Source: Novosphingobium sediminis (GTDB lineage: Bacteria; Pseudomonadota; Alphaproteobacteria; Sphingomonadales; Sphingomonadaceae). Taken from it: a stretch of 64,000 nucleotides of DNA. The first letter of the stretch is position 1, and each line of letters opens with the position of its first letter. Under the pieces are notes generated by a model. That model ran no database searches. It worked only from the letters and a program-made list of their open reading frames with translations, and was not told the DNA's origin. The DNA lies in NCBI RefSeq assembly GCF_007991615.1, contig NZ_BJYR01000007.1, positions 124,001 through 188,000 of the forward strand. The letters are read 5' to 3'. The translations under genes and the position numbers were made by a program. Positions 8,469 to 17,604 of this stretch are shown here, piece by piece.

Positions 8469-9013
8469 GCCTTGAAGACGAGTTCCGTGACCAACCCGAA
8501 GAGATCCGCTGGCAGGGCCGCTTCATCACCGCGAAAACGCGCGGACGCTGGGAGTATGTGAGCCGTGCGCGGGGCATCAAGGCGGCGGTGATCCTTGCGA
8601 TCACGCCCGAGGACGAGGTCGTGCTGGTAGAACAGTTTCGCGTCCCGCTCGGCAGGCCGTGCGTCGAACTGCCCGCAGGCCTGATCGGAGATGACGCAGG
8701 CGGCGAAGGCGAGGAAGCCGCGACGGCCGCCATCCGCGAGCTCGAGGAAGAAACTGGCTACCATGCGGGCCGGATGGAAAACCTCGGCGAGTACTACTCC
8801 AGCCCCGGCATGGTCACCGAAGCCTTCACGCTGTTTCGCGCCTACGATCTTGAGCGGGTCGGTCCGGGCGGCGGCGTCGAAGGCGAAGGGATCACCGTGC
8901 TTCACGTGCCGCGCGCAGAACTGCCGCAGTTTCTCGAAGCGAAGCGCGCCGCCGGTTATGCCATCGACGTGCGGATGCTCATGCTGCTAAGCCCGCTCTG
9001 GTTCAAAGAATAA
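8465..9013 (+). CDS. NUDIX hydrolase (ADP-ribose pyrophosphatase-like)
   Basis: A 182-residue NUDIX protein. The Nudix box runs from AGLIGDD to RELEEETGY (about residues 73-103), preceded by VLVEQFRVPLGRPCVELPAG, which is typical of the ADP-ribose/nucleoside-diphosphate-sugar subfamily. It would cleave a pyrophosphate with Mg2+. The start overlaps the TPM gene stop by four bases. The exact substrate is not readable from sequence. Confidence 0.9.
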   Translation: MSLEDEFRDQPEEIRWQGRFITAKTRGRWEYVSRARGIKAAVILAITPEDEVVLVEQFRVPLGRPCVELPAGLIGDDAGGEGEEAATAAIRELEEETGYHAGRMENLGEYYSSPGMVTEAFTLFRAYDLERVGPGGGVEGEGITVLHVPRAELPQFLEAKRAAGYAIDVRMLMLLSPLWFKE

Positions 9014-9032
9014 ACGAGAGGATTGGGGCATA

Positions 9033-9812
9033 ATGGGCAGAGTTGCAGGCAAGCTGGCACTGGTTACCGGCGCGGCACAGGGCCTTGGCGCGGCGCATGC
9101 AGCGCTGCTGGCGCGTGAGGGCGCCAAGGTGCTGCTCACCGACATCAACGGCGAAGGCGCCGCCGCGCAGGCCGAGGCGATCAACGCCGAACTAGGCGCA
9201 GGCACCGCATTCGCCATGCGCCACGACGTGACCAGCGCGGACGACTGGGATGCGGCCATCGCCATGGCAGCGGAGAAGCTCGGCGGCCTGTCCGTCCTCG
9301 TGAACAACGCCGGTGTCGGCGTGCGCGGCAATATCGAGACCTGCACGCTGGAAGACTGGCACCGCGGCTTTGCGATCAACGTCGATTCGGTATTCCTCGG
9401 CTGCCAGAAGGCGCTGCCGCTGCTGAAGGACAACCAGCCCGGCTCGATCATCAACATCAGCTCGATCGCCGGCCTGATCGCGTCCGACACGATGCCCGGC
9501 TACAACGCCAGCAAGGCGACGGTGTGGATGCTGACCAAATCGGTCGCGCTCTACTGCGCCAAGCGCGGGTGGGACATCCGCTGCAATTCGGTCCACCCGA
9601 CCTTCGTCGACACCCCGATCCTCGATGGCATCAGCGCCAATGCTAACCTCACCAAGGAAGTGGTGATGGGCAAGCTCGCTCGCCAGATCCCGCTGGGCCG
9701 GGTCGGCGAACCGAACGACATCGCGAATGGCGTGCTCTATCTCGCCAGCGACGAGAGCCGCTTCATGACGGGCGCAGAGCTCAAGCTGGACGGCGGCATC
9801 TCGGCAATGTGA
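9033..9812 (+). CDS. Short-chain dehydrogenase/reductase (SDR)
   Basis: A 259-residue classical SDR with the NAD(P)-binding motif TGAAQGLG (residues 14-21), NNAG (about 91-94), the catalytic Ser in ISSIAG, and YNASK (about 157-161). LTDIN after beta-2 has an acidic residue, which favours NAD. It resembles hydroxysteroid/cyclic-alcohol dehydrogenases. It is 19 bases after the NUDIX gene and may be cotranscribed. The substrate is unknown. Confidence 0.88.
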   Translation: MGRVAGKLALVTGAAQGLGAAHAALLAREGAKVLLTDINGEGAAAQAEAINAELGAGTAFAMRHDVTSADDWDAAIAMAAEKLGGLSVLVNNAGVGVRGNIETCTLEDWHRGFAINVDSVFLGCQKALPLLKDNQPGSIINISSIAGLIASDTMPGYNASKATVWMLTKSVALYCAKRGWDIRCNSVHPTFVDTPILDGISANANLTKEVVMGKLARQIPLGRVGEPNDIANGVLYLASDESRFMTGAELKLDGGISAM

Positions 9813-9837
9813 GCGGCCCCGCGCCGGGCCACCACGC

Positions 9838-10677
9838 ATGATAGACTGGCCAGTCTTCGCGCTGATCCTGTTCGCGGCTTCGCTGCACGCGAGCTGGAAC
9901 GCGTTCCTCAAGGGGAGCGGCGATACGCTGCTCTCGACGACGCTGGTGATGGGCGGGGCGGCGCTGATTGCGCTGGTCGCGCTGCCGTTCCTGCCAGTGC
10001 CTGCGCGGGCAAGCTGGCCCTATCTCGCCGTCTCGGCGCTGCTGCAGGTTGGCTATCTCGGCCTGCTGGTGCGGGTCTACCGCACGATCGACATGAGCCT
10101 CGCCTATCCGCTGATGCGCGGCTGTGCCCCGCTGGCGGTGGCGCTGGTCAGCCATTTCTGGCTGGGTGAGGCGGTCCCCGTGCTTGCGTGGGTAGGCGTG
10201 GGGACGATCTGCCTCGGCATCCTCGCGATGGCGGCGGGCGCGCGGGGTTCACTGAAGCCAGCAGGCCTTGCCGCCGCGCTGACCAATGCCTCGATCATCG
10301 CCGCCTACACCCTGATCGATGGCACCGGCGCGCGCGCCTCGGGCACGCCTGCGGCCTATACGCTGTGGCTCTCGCTGCTCACCGGCCTCGCCATGATCGT
10401 CTGGACGTTCCGCGCGCGCGGCCCCGCGGCTTTTGGCTACGTGCGCAAGAACTGGCCCATCGGCCTGTTCGGCGGGCTGGGCACGATCGTGTCCTACACC
10501 ATCGCGCTCTGGGCAATGACGATGGCCCCCATCGCGATGGTCGCCGCGCTGCGCGAGACCTCGATCCTGTTTGCCACCGCGATTTCGGCGCTGGTGCTGC
10601 GCGAACGCGTCGGCCCGGCCCGCATTGCCGCCGCGGTCATCATCGCCTGCGGAGCAATGCTGCTGCGCCTTGCGTGA
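9838..10677 (+). CDS. EamA/DMT-family permease
   Basis: A 279-residue inner-membrane protein with about ten hydrophobic helices in two EamA repeats. YRTIDMSLAYPLMRGCAPLAVALVS at the end of the first repeat and AALRETSILFATAISALVLRER in the second are characteristic. The drug/metabolite transporter superfamily exports small metabolites or amino acids; the specificity is unknown. It is 25 bases after the SDR and is probably the last gene of that run. Confidence 0.87.
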   Translation: MIDWPVFALILFAASLHASWNAFLKGSGDTLLSTTLVMGGAALIALVALPFLPVPARASWPYLAVSALLQVGYLGLLVRVYRTIDMSLAYPLMRGCAPLAVALVSHFWLGEAVPVLAWVGVGTICLGILAMAAGARGSLKPAGLAAALTNASIIAAYTLIDGTGARASGTPAAYTLWLSLLTGLAMIVWTFRARGPAAFGYVRKNWPIGLFGGLGTIVSYTIALWAMTMAPIAMVAALRETSILFATAISALVLRERVGPARIAAAVIIACGAMLLRLA

Positions 10678-10691
10678 ACGGCACGCATGAG

Positions 10692-10719
10692 AAACCCCCG
10701 CCGCCAGAGGCGACGGGGG
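10692..10719 (-). terminator. Rho-independent terminator after the frmA-VOC operon
   Basis: On the minus strand, CCCCCGTCGCC-TCT-GGCGGCGGGGG is followed by TTTC. It lies 20 bases past the VOC stop codon and between convergent genes, so it may serve both directions. Confidence 0.7.
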
Positions 10720-10739
10720 CTCAAGGTCATGTCAAAAGA

Positions 10740-11117
10740 TCAGGCGTTCGGGTTCGGCGCGAAGGCGCAGATCTTGTTGCCGTCCGTATCGCGCAGATAG
10801 GCGCCGTACTGCTTGCCGGGCGCGTTCTCGCGCACGCCGGGAGCACCTTCGCAAGTCCCGCCATTGGCAAGGCCCGCTGCGTGGAACGCATCGACCTCGG
10901 CAAAGGTCTTCGCGGAGAAGCCCTGCGTGAAGCCGTTCGACCAGGTGTGCGCTTCCCCGTTAAGGGGCGTGCGGATCATCAGCGCCCCAGCGGCCGAGGG
11001 GAACAACGTCCCGTTCGGCAGCGGCACGGCCTGATGGCCGAGCGCGCCCATCACCGCAGTGTAGAACGCGCGCGACTTTTCGACATCGTTGGTGCCGAGA
11101 ACGGTATGGGTAAACAT
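10740..11117 (-). CDS. VOC (glyoxalase/bleomycin-resistance fold) protein
   Basis: A 125-residue single-domain protein: MFTHTVLGTNDVEKSRAFYTAVMGALG opens the first beta-alpha-beta-beta-beta unit and YLRDTDGNKICAFAP closes the second. It lies 14 bases downstream of frmA, so one transcript is likely. Small VOC proteins beside glutathione-dependent formaldehyde dehydrogenase genes are common, but their reaction is not established. A role in glutathione or aldehyde chemistry is inference. Confidence 0.86.
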   Translation of the reverse strand: MFTHTVLGTNDVEKSRAFYTAVMGALGHQAVPLPNGTLFPSAAGALMIRTPLNGEAHTWSNGFTQGFSAKTFAEVDAFHAAGLANGGTCEGAPGVRENAPGKQYGAYLRDTDGNKICAFAPNPNA

Positions 11118-11131
11118 CAGTTCGCCTCTCC

Positions 11132-12244
11132 TTAGAACACGACGACCGAGCGGATCGACTTGCCCGCATGCATCAGGTCGAACGCAGTGTTGATCTCCTC
11201 GAGGCCCATGACGTGGGTGATCATCGGATCGATCTCGATCTTGCCCTGCATGTACATATCGACGATCTTCGGCACGTCGGTGCGGCCCTTGGCCCCGCCG
11301 AACGCTGTGCCGCGCCAGTTGCGGCCCGTGACGAGCTGGAACGGACGCGTGCTGATTTCCTTGCCCGCTTCGGCCACGCCGATGATGATCGAAGTGCCCC
11401 AGCCGCGGTGGCAGGCTTCGAGCGCGGTGCGCATCACTTCGGTGTTGCCGGTCGCGTCGAAGGTGTAGTCCGCGCCGCCGTCGGTCATCGCGACGATCAT
11501 CGCGACCACGTCCTCACGGCTCATGCCCTTGGAATTGAGGAAGTCGGTCATGCCGAACTTGCGGCCCCATTCCTCGCGGTCGGGGTTGATGTCGACGCCG
11601 ATGATCTTGTTGGCGCCGGCAAGTCGCGCGCCCTGGATCACGTTGAGGCCGATGCCGCCGAGACCGAAGATCACGACGTTGTCACCCACCTGCACCTTGG
11701 CGGTGTTGATGACCGCGCCGACGCCGGTCGTCACGCCGCAGCCGATGTAGCACGAGGACTGGAACGGCGCGTCTTCGCGGATCTTGGCGAGCGCGATTTC
11801 CGGCAGGACGGTGAAGTTCGAGAAGGTGGAGCAGCCCATGTAGTGGAACACGGTCTGGCCCTTGTAGCTGAACCGCGAAGTGCCGTCCGGCATCAGGCCC
11901 TTGCCCTGCGTGGCGCGGATCGCGGTGCACAGGTTGGTCTTGCCCGAGAGGCAGCTTTTGCACTGGCGGCATTCCGGCGTGTAGAGCGGGATCACGTGAT
12001 CGCCGGGCTTCACCGAGGTCACGCCCGCGCCCACTTCGCGCACAATGCCCGCGCCTTCATGACCGAGCACCGAGGGGAAGATGCCTTCGCTGTCGAACCC
12101 GTCGAGCGTGTAGGCATCGGTGTGGCAGATGCCGGTCGCCATGATCTCGACCAGCACTTCGCCCGCCTTGGGGCCTTCCAGATCGAGCTCGACGATTTCG
12201 AGCGGCTTCTTGGCTTCAAACGCAACGGCGGCGCGGGTCTTCAT
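11132..12244 (-). CDS. frmA: S-(hydroxymethyl)glutathione dehydrogenase (class III alcohol dehydrogenase)
   Basis: A 370-residue zinc alcohol dehydrogenase that oxidises the glutathione adduct of formaldehyde to S-formylglutathione with NAD. Visible are [11 protein letters not shown] at the N-terminus, [12 protein letters not shown] (catalytic zinc), LGHEGAGIV, the structural-zinc cysteines in [16 protein letters not shown], and [18 protein letters not shown] (NAD binding). ATG 12244 was chosen over 12307 because it starts exactly at the family N-terminus and has GGAGGA upstream. It probably removes formaldehyde from demethylation and dimer cleavage. Confidence 0.96.
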   Translation of the reverse strand: MKTRAAVAFEAKKPLEIVELDLEGPKAGEVLVEIMATGICHTDAYTLDGFDSEGIFPSVLGHEGAGIVREVGAGVTSVKPGDHVIPLYTPECRQCKSCLSGKTNLCTAIRATQGKGLMPDGTSRFSYKGQTVFHYMGCSTFSNFTVLPEIALAKIREDAPFQSSCYIGCGVTTGVGAVINTAKVQVGDNVVIFGLGGIGLNVIQGARLAGANKIIGVDINPDREEWGRKFGMTDFLNSKGMSREDVVAMIVAMTDGGADYTFDATGNTEVMRTALEACHRGWGTSIIIGVAEAGKEISTRPFQLVTGRNWRGTAFGGAKGRTDVPKIVDMYMQGKIEIDPMITHVMGLEEINTAFDLMHAGKSIRSVVVF

Positions 12245-12319
12245 GGGTAATCCTCCCCCGGGGAAAATGTCTGCCCTGCCGATAGGCAAAGCGGCGGCTT
12301 GGTTCAATCAGGTTCGGGC

Positions 12320-13639
12320 TCAATCAGCCTCTCTAAGAGCAAGCATGAGCATAAGCGCTGCGGCCATGACCGAACCGCATGCCATGATCGCCGAAACGGT
12401 GAACAGGCTGAGGCCGCCCGCGGTGAACAGCGTGCCCGCGAGGATCGGCGATCCCGCCGCGCCGATGCGCCCCGCCCCGATGGCAAAGCCGGTGCCGGTG
12501 GCGCGCACATGCGCCGGGAAGCCGTGAGCGAACGCGCTGTAGAAGCCCACGATCGCCGCATTGGTGGCAAAGCCGGTGCAGAACACGGCAAAGCGCCAGC
12601 CAACCAGCGTCGTATCGCTGCCGCCCAGCCCGAACACGACCACTGCCGCAGCGCCCAGCAGCAGCATCGCGATAGTGGGCCACTTGATACCGAAACGGTG
12701 CATCAGGAAGCCGAACAGCCCACCGCCGGTTGCCCCGCCGATGTTCGCCCAGACCAGCACGCTCGCGGCCTGCGGTGCGGCAAATCCGAAGTCTGCCACG
12801 ATCTTGGGCGACCATTTGAGGATGTAGTAGAAGGTGATCGCGTGGAGCGAATAGCCCACGGTGAGGATCATCGTCGTGCCGATGAGGCCGGGCTTGAGGA
12901 TATCAAGCAGGCTTGCCCCGCCCTTGCGCTCGTCCACCGGCGGCATCACAGTGATGCCGGGCAGACGCAGCTTGGCCATCGAAGCATTGATCCGCTCCAG
13001 CGCGCCTGCGGGCCGCCGCGCCAGCAAATAGGCCGGGGTTTCGGGCACGAAGAACCAGATCAGCGGAATGAACACCACCGTCGCGATCGCGCCGAACTCG
13101 AACACCACGCGCCAGTCGCCGCTCTTGAGCAGCATCGCGGCAATCGTCCCGCCGATGGTCGCGCCCAAGGGATAGCCGATCACCATCAGCGACATCGCAA
13201 GGCTGCGGCCCTTGGCGCTGGAAAGCTCCGCCGTGACGGCATTGATGGCAGCCAGCATGCCGCCGATGCCAAGCCCGGTGATAAAGCGCCACAGCCCCAG
13301 CATCTGCGGGTTCTGTGCGGTCGTCGCGAGCGCCATGCCGCTCGCCATCACGGCAAGGCAGCCAAGCATCGTCGGGCGGCGGCCAAACCGGTCAGCCGCG
13401 CCGCCGAGCAGGATCGAGCCGACCCCCATGCCGACGAGTTCCATCGCCAACACCACGCCCAGCGCGTCGCGCGCGATGCCCCATTCCTTGGCGATCCCCG
13501 GTGCCGCAAACGCGCTCGAAAGCACGTCGAACCCGTCGAGCGCGTTCAAGGCGATCATCAGCACGACGGCAATCCACTGCGCCGCGCTCATCGTCGTCTG
13601 GCGAATGATCTCGCGCGGATCATTGGTCATGGCAGTCAT
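12320..13639 (-). CDS. MFS permease, aromatic acid:H+ symporter (AAHS) family
   Basis: A 439-residue, 12-helix transporter of the PcaK/VanK/DdvK type. NALDGFDVLSSAFAAPGI in helix 1 carries the DGFD motif of AAHS carriers, and GGAADRFGRRPTMLGC is the loop 2-3 signature. It probably imports a lignin-derived aromatic acid across the inner membrane. A second start at 13630 (MTND) is possible. Its neighbours are frmA and a MarR regulator; the substrate is not determinable. Confidence 0.9.
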   Translation of the reverse strand: MTAMTNDPREIIRQTTMSAAQWIAVVLMIALNALDGFDVLSSAFAAPGIAKEWGIARDALGVVLAMELVGMGVGSILLGGAADRFGRRPTMLGCLAVMASGMALATTAQNPQMLGLWRFITGLGIGGMLAAINAVTAELSSAKGRSLAMSLMVIGYPLGATIGGTIAAMLLKSGDWRVVFEFGAIATVVFIPLIWFFVPETPAYLLARRPAGALERINASMAKLRLPGITVMPPVDERKGGASLLDILKPGLIGTTMILTVGYSLHAITFYYILKWSPKIVADFGFAAPQAASVLVWANIGGATGGGLFGFLMHRFGIKWPTIAMLLLGAAAVVVFGLGGSDTTLVGWRFAVFCTGFATNAAIVGFYSAFAHGFPAHVRATGTGFAIGAGRIGAAGSPILAGTLFTAGGLSLFTVSAIMACGSVMAAALMLMLALREAD

Positions 13640-13679
13640 TCTCCCAGTGGGACGAGGCCGCCCCTTTTTCTCTTCTCTT

Positions 13680-13772
13680 CGTCACCCCGGACTTGATCCG
13701 GGGTTAGGCTTCTTGCCGCAAGCACCGCGCCAGCCGCCAACAGCCAAACCCCGGATCAAGTCCGGGATGACG
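13680..13772. repeat. Inverted repeat pair (CCCCGGACTTGATCCGGGG type)
   Basis: The arm CGTCACCCCGGACTTGATCC is mirrored by a matching arm ending CGGGATGACG, with about 40 bases between. A single copy of the same arm is at 31705, and a variant (CCCCGTGCTTGACACGGGG) occurs near 50000 and 54750. It fills most of the gap between the MFS permease and the MarR gene. Confidence 0.75.
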
Positions 13773-13790
13773 GGTGTATGCTGGTCGTTT

Positions 13791-14321
13791 CTATTCATGA
13801 ATTCGCGAAAGCAGTTCGATCAGCTGGCGCACTTCCTTGTCGCTGAAGCGGCTCTTCACCCAGGCCTCATGCTCGCCAATGGCTGCCTTGGCGCGCGCCA
13901 GCATGGCCTTGCCCGGCTCTTCCAGATGCAGCGCTTGCTTGCGGCCGTCCTTTTCCGAACGGTCGCGGCGCAGGAAATGCTTGGCCTGCAAGCGGTTGAT
14001 GATCGCCATCGTCGTCGCGCGGTCCATGCGCAGGCGCTGCGCGAGGTCCGTCTGCGCGATACCCGGATGATCGTCGACCAGCCACAGCACCGAGACCTGC
14101 TTCTGCGTCAGATCGAGATCAGTGAACGTCTCGGTGAAGTGCCTGAGGCAGGCGCCGTGCGCGAGGCGGATGTGGAAACCCAGAATGTCCTTGATCGCGC
14201 CGATATCGGCATCGCCTTCCGGTGGAGGCGGTGCTGTCACAGCGTCGGCAAACTTGTCCTTGATCAATGCCGCATCCTCAATCGTGGCACTAGTTGCGCC
14301 TTGCCTATTCGTTAGCAACAC
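13791..14321 (-). CDS. MarR-family transcriptional regulator
   Basis: A 176-residue winged-helix protein if read from the GTG at 14321. The recognition region is GIAQTDLAQRLRMDRATTMAIINRLQAKHFLRRDRSEKDGR (about residues 88-130). The GTG has no clear ribosome binding site and lies inside the shared operator dyad, so a TTG at 14267, preceded by GAGGA, is a credible alternative start that leaves the operator intergenic. It diverges from the lignostilbene dioxygenase gene. MarR proteins of sphingomonads often repress aromatic catabolic genes and are released by a CoA-thioester or acid; the ligand here is unknown. Confidence 0.88.
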   Translation of the reverse strand: MLLTNRQGATSATIEDAALIKDKFADAVTAPPPPEGDADIGAIKDILGFHIRLAHGACLRHFTETFTDLDLTQKQVSVLWLVDDHPGIAQTDLAQRLRMDRATTMAIINRLQAKHFLRRDRSEKDGRKQALHLEEPGKAMLARAKAAIGEHEAWVKSRFSDKEVRQLIELLSRIHE

Positions 14322-14327
14322 TTACAA
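14309..14327. promoter_or_regulatory. Shared operator dyad, site A
   Basis: TCGTTAGCAACACTTACAA fits TTGTWWG-N5-CWWACAA at 13 of 14 defined positions. It lies 40 bases before the dioxygenase start and at the 5' edge of the divergent MarR gene, so it could control both. Confidence 0.65.
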
Positions 14328-14366
14328 TCATAACCCAAGCGAAAACGCGCGAAGAGAGGACTCCAG

Positions 14367-15836
14367 ATGGCCCAATTCCCCTCAAGCCCAAGCTTCACCG
14401 GGTTCAACACCCCTTCGCGGATCGAGGCGGATATTGCCGACCTCGTGCACGAAGGCACGATCCCCAAAGAGCTAAACGGCGCGTTCTTCCGCGTCCAGCC
14501 CGACCCGCAATTTCCTCCGCGTCTGGGGGACGATATCGCCTTCAACGGCGATGGCATGATCACCCGCTTCCACATCCACGATGGCCAGGTCGATTTCTGC
14601 CAGCGCTGGGCGAAGACCGACAAGTGGAAGCTGGAAAACGCCGCTGGCAAGGCTCTGTTCGGCGCCTACCGCAATCCGCTGACCGACGACGAGGCGGTGA
14701 AAGGCGAAATCCGCGGCACCGCCAACACCAACGCCTTCGTTTTCGGCGGCAAGCTTTGGGCCTTGAAGGAAGACAGCCCCGGCCTCGTGATGGACCCGGC
14801 CAGCATGGAAACCCATGGCTACGAAAAGTTCGGCGGCAAGATGACCGGCCAGACCTTCACCGCCCACCCCAAGGTCGATCCGAAGAGCGGCAACATGGTC
14901 GCCATCGGTTATGCCGCCAGCGGCCTGTGCACCGACGACGTGACCTACATGGAAGTCAGCCCCGAGGGCGAGCTCGTCCGCGAGGTGTGGTTCAAGGTTC
15001 CTTACTACTGCATGATGCACGATTTCGGGATCACTGAGGACTATCTCGTGCTCCATATCGTCCCCTCGATCGGCAGCTGGAAACGGCTGGAGCAAGGCCT
15101 TCCCCACTTCGGCTTCGATACCACGATGCCGGTCTACCTCGGGATCATCCCCCGCCGCGATGGGGTGACGGATGCCGACATCCGCTGGTTCAAGCGCGAC
15201 AACTGCTTCGCCAGCCACGTGCTCAACGCATGGCAGGAAGGCACGAAAGTCCACTTCGTCACCTGCGAAGCGAAGAACAACATGTTCCCGTTCTTCCCTG
15301 ACGTTCACGGCGCGCCGTTCAACGGGATGGAAGCGATGAGCTACCCCACTGACTGGGTGGTCGACATGGCCAGCAATGGCGAGGACTTCGCCGAGATCAT
15401 CAAGCTTTCGGATGCGATGGGCGAATTTCCCCGCATCGATGATCGCTTCACCGGACAGAAAACCCGCCACGGCTGGTTCCTCGAAATGGATGTGCGCCGC
15501 CCGGTCGAGCTCAAGGGCGGCAGCGCGGGCGGGCTCATCATGAACTGCCTGTTCCACAAGGACCTCGAAACCGGCGCAGAACAGCACTGGTGGTGCGGCC
15601 CCGTCTCGTCCCTGCAGGAACCCTGCTTCGTCCCCCGCAGCAAGAGCGCGCCCGAAGGAGACGGCTGGATCCTGCAAGTCTGCAACCGGCTGGAGGAACA
15701 CCGCAGCGACCTCCTCATCTTCGATGCGCTCCAAGTGGCGAAAGGCCCCATCGCCACCGTGCAGATCCCAATCCGCCTGCGCTTCGGCCTCCACGGCAAC
15801 TGGGCCAATGCGGCCGAAATCGGGTTGGCCGCCTGA
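14367..15836 (+). CDS. Lignostilbene-type carotenoid cleavage dioxygenase
   Basis: A 489-residue non-haem iron dioxygenase that would split the central double bond of a hydroxystilbene into two aromatic aldehydes such as vanillin. The four iron histidines are at H167 (TAHPK), H218 (MMHDF), H284 (ASHVL) and H476 (FGLHGNW). Tyr101 (GAYRNP) and Lys134 (ALKED) occupy the positions that bind the substrate phenolate in characterised lignostilbene dioxygenases, so a phenolic stilbene rather than a carotenoid is expected. It has no signal peptide and is cytoplasmic. Operator site A is upstream, and an esterase and a DUF3237 gene follow. Confidence 0.93.
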   Translation: MAQFPSSPSFTGFNTPSRIEADIADLVHEGTIPKELNGAFFRVQPDPQFPPRLGDDIAFNGDGMITRFHIHDGQVDFCQRWAKTDKWKLENAAGKALFGAYRNPLTDDEAVKGEIRGTANTNAFVFGGKLWALKEDSPGLVMDPASMETHGYEKFGGKMTGQTFTAHPKVDPKSGNMVAIGYAASGLCTDDVTYMEVSPEGELVREVWFKVPYYCMMHDFGITEDYLVLHIVPSIGSWKRLEQGLPHFGFDTTMPVYLGIIPRRDGVTDADIRWFKRDNCFASHVLNAWQEGTKVHFVTCEAKNNMFPFFPDVHGAPFNGMEAMSYPTDWVVDMASNGEDFAEIIKLSDAMGEFPRIDDRFTGQKTRHGWFLEMDVRRPVELKGGSAGGLIMNCLFHKDLETGAEQHWWCGPVSSLQEPCFVPRSKSAPEGDGWILQVCNRLEEHRSDLLIFDALQVAKGPIATVQIPIRLRFGLHGNWANAAEIGLAA

Positions 15837-15851
15837 AAGGGCTTTTCCAAG

Positions 15852-15890
15852 TCTCCGGTTATTGCTATTGGATATAACAATAACCGGAGA
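15852..15890. promoter_or_regulatory. Perfect 13-bp inverted repeat overlapping a ribosome binding site
   Basis: TCTCCGGTTATTG and its exact reverse complement flank a 13-base AT-rich loop, 15 bases after the dioxygenase stop. The right arm ends in CCGGAGA and runs into GG, the only purine-rich ribosome binding sequence of the esterase starting at 15902. It could be a translational switch, a processing hairpin or a protein operator. It lacks the T-tract of a terminator. Confidence 0.6.
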
Positions 15891-15901
15891 GGAAAAATAA
15901 G

Positions 15902-17134
15902 ATGTCCGTTCGCTTCTGGCAGGCCGTTCTGGCTGCAGGCGTTGCCTTGGCCCCCATCGCCGCCTCGGCCCAGAGCGCAGCGCCTGCCGGCCCCTCCGCC
16001 GCCGTCATCTCGATGCGCGAGCAGTGGCTGAACCCGGCGGTCAACAGCTTCACCTTCCGCGATACCGACAAGGTGTTCGAAAGCCGCGCGGTGCCGCGTT
16101 CCGGCCCGGTTTGGCCGCTGGCCAATGGCGCGCCGCTTGCCATGCCAGCGCACAGCACGGGCAGCATGGCGATGGGCTATGATGGCTGGGCGGACCGCAC
16201 CTTCACCAACGCGCTTCTGGTGATGAAGGACGGCAAGGTCGTCTTCGAGGACTATCGCAACAAGTCGGGCGCCGCCACGCACTTCATCTCGTTCTCGATG
16301 GCCAAGACGATCACCGCGCTGCTCGTCGGCATCGCGCTTGATGAGCACAAGATCCGCTCGCTGGACGACAAGGCGGGCGATTACGTCCCCGAACTCAAGG
16401 CAGGCGGCTACGGCGATGCCACGATACGCCAGATCCTCCAGATGCGCTCGGGCGTCGATTACGAGGAACGCTACGATTTCGGCGAGCATCCCAGCCTCGC
16501 CGCCACGATCCACATGAACGCGATCGTGCGCAACAAGATGCGCTTTGCCGATCCTGCCGTGACCATCGGCAAGAAGACCGTGCCCGGCAGCACGTTCAAC
16601 TACGCCACGCTCGATACCGCCGTGCTCGGCTGGATTCTGGAGCGCGCGACGGGCGAGAAGCTGGAGACCTACACCGCCAGCCACCTCTGGGGCCCGCTCG
16701 GCGCTGAAACCGATGCGTTCTGGATGGCCGATGGCCCGCCGGGCGTGGGCCGTGCGCTCAATGGCATGGGCTACAACGCGGTGCTGCGCGATTTCGCGCG
16801 GCTCGGCCAGTTGATGCTCGATGGCGGAATGGCAAACGGCAAGCAGGTTGTCCCTGCCGGCTGGGTCAAGCAGATGACCACGATGATCCCCTTCACCCCG
16901 GTGCCCGGCCGCAAGACCGAGTTCGAGGGCTACGGCTACCAGACCTGGCAGGTCGACAAGGAACCCGGCGCGTTCAGCGCAGTCGGCCTTGCGGGGCAAT
17001 TCATCTATGTCCATCCCAGCACGCGCACCGTGATCGTCAAGCTCAGCTACAACCCGCCGGTCGAACCCGAATGGCTGACCCCGGAAGTGCTGAGCTACTT
17101 CCACGCCATCGCCCACACGCCGACGCCGAAGTGA
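15902..17134 (+). CDS. Serine hydrolase of the beta-lactamase/esterase (EstB) family
   Basis: A 410-residue secreted protein with a signal peptide (residues 1-23, cleavage near ASA). The catalytic S132-x-x-K135 (FSMAKTI) and the tyrosine of FNYATLDTAV, in the YxN position, mark a class C beta-lactamase-like esterase. It probably hydrolyses an ester in the periplasm; nothing indicates antibiotic resistance. It follows the dioxygenase by 65 bases and overlaps the DUF3237 start by GTGA, so these genes form one unit. Confidence 0.88.
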   Translation: MSVRFWQAVLAAGVALAPIAASAQSAAPAGPSAAVISMREQWLNPAVNSFTFRDTDKVFESRAVPRSGPVWPLANGAPLAMPAHSTGSMAMGYDGWADRTFTNALLVMKDGKVVFEDYRNKSGAATHFISFSMAKTITALLVGIALDEHKIRSLDDKAGDYVPELKAGGYGDATIRQILQMRSGVDYEERYDFGEHPSLAATIHMNAIVRNKMRFADPAVTIGKKTVPGSTFNYATLDTAVLGWILERATGEKLETYTASHLWGPLGAETDAFWMADGPPGVGRALNGMGYNAVLRDFARLGQLMLDGGMANGKQVVPAGWVKQMTTMIPFTPVPGRKTEFEGYGYQTWQVDKEPGAFSAVGLAGQFIYVHPSTRTVIVKLSYNPPVEPEWLTPEVLSYFHAIAHTPTPK

Positions 17135-17592
17135 TCAAACCCGGCCTCGAATTCGTCTACGAAGCGACCGGCGATCTCAAACCGCCGGTCGCCATCGGCA
17201 CGACTTACGACGGCACCCGGCGGATCATCCCCATCCTTGGCGGCGGCCGCGTCGAAGGCCCGCGCATCAAGGGCAAGCTGATCGGCAATGCGGCCGATTG
17301 GCAACTCACCCGCCCCGATGGCGTGACTGTTGCCGATGCGATCTACGCGCTCGAAACCGATGACGGCGTGGTGATCCAGATCCGCAACAAGGGCCTGCGC
17401 CACGGCCCGCCCGAAGTCATGGCGCGGCTCGCAGCCGGCGAAGAGGTGGACCCCGCCGCCTACTATTTCCGCACCGTACCCGAATTCATCGCGCCCGATG
17501 GCCCGTATGACTGGATGAATCGCTCCATTTTCATCTGCTCTGGCGCGCGCTATCCTCTCGGTATCAAGCTTTGGGTTTGGCGTGTGCTGTGA
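17131..17592 (+). CDS. DUF3237 family protein
   Basis: A 153-residue protein starting at a GTG that overlaps the esterase stop codon (GTGA), which implies translational coupling. The sequence KPGLEFVYEATGDL, GGGRVEGPRIKGKLIGNAADWQL, YALETDDGVVIQIRNKGLRHG and AYYFRTVPEF is the DUF3237 pattern. The biochemical role of the family is unknown, but members often lie in aromatic and steroid catabolic clusters. A second copy is at 44387. Confidence 0.85.
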   Translation: MIKPGLEFVYEATGDLKPPVAIGTTYDGTRRIIPILGGGRVEGPRIKGKLIGNAADWQLTRPDGVTVADAIYALETDDGVVIQIRNKGLRHGPPEVMARLAAGEEVDPAAYYFRTVPEFIAPDGPYDWMNRSIFICSGARYPLGIKLWVWRVL

Positions 17593-17604
17593 AGGAATGA
17601 TGCA

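Noticed and set aside
15902-17134. Beta-lactamase resistance gene
   Set aside because: Only the general serine-hydrolase motifs are present; context and relatives point to an EstB-type esterase.
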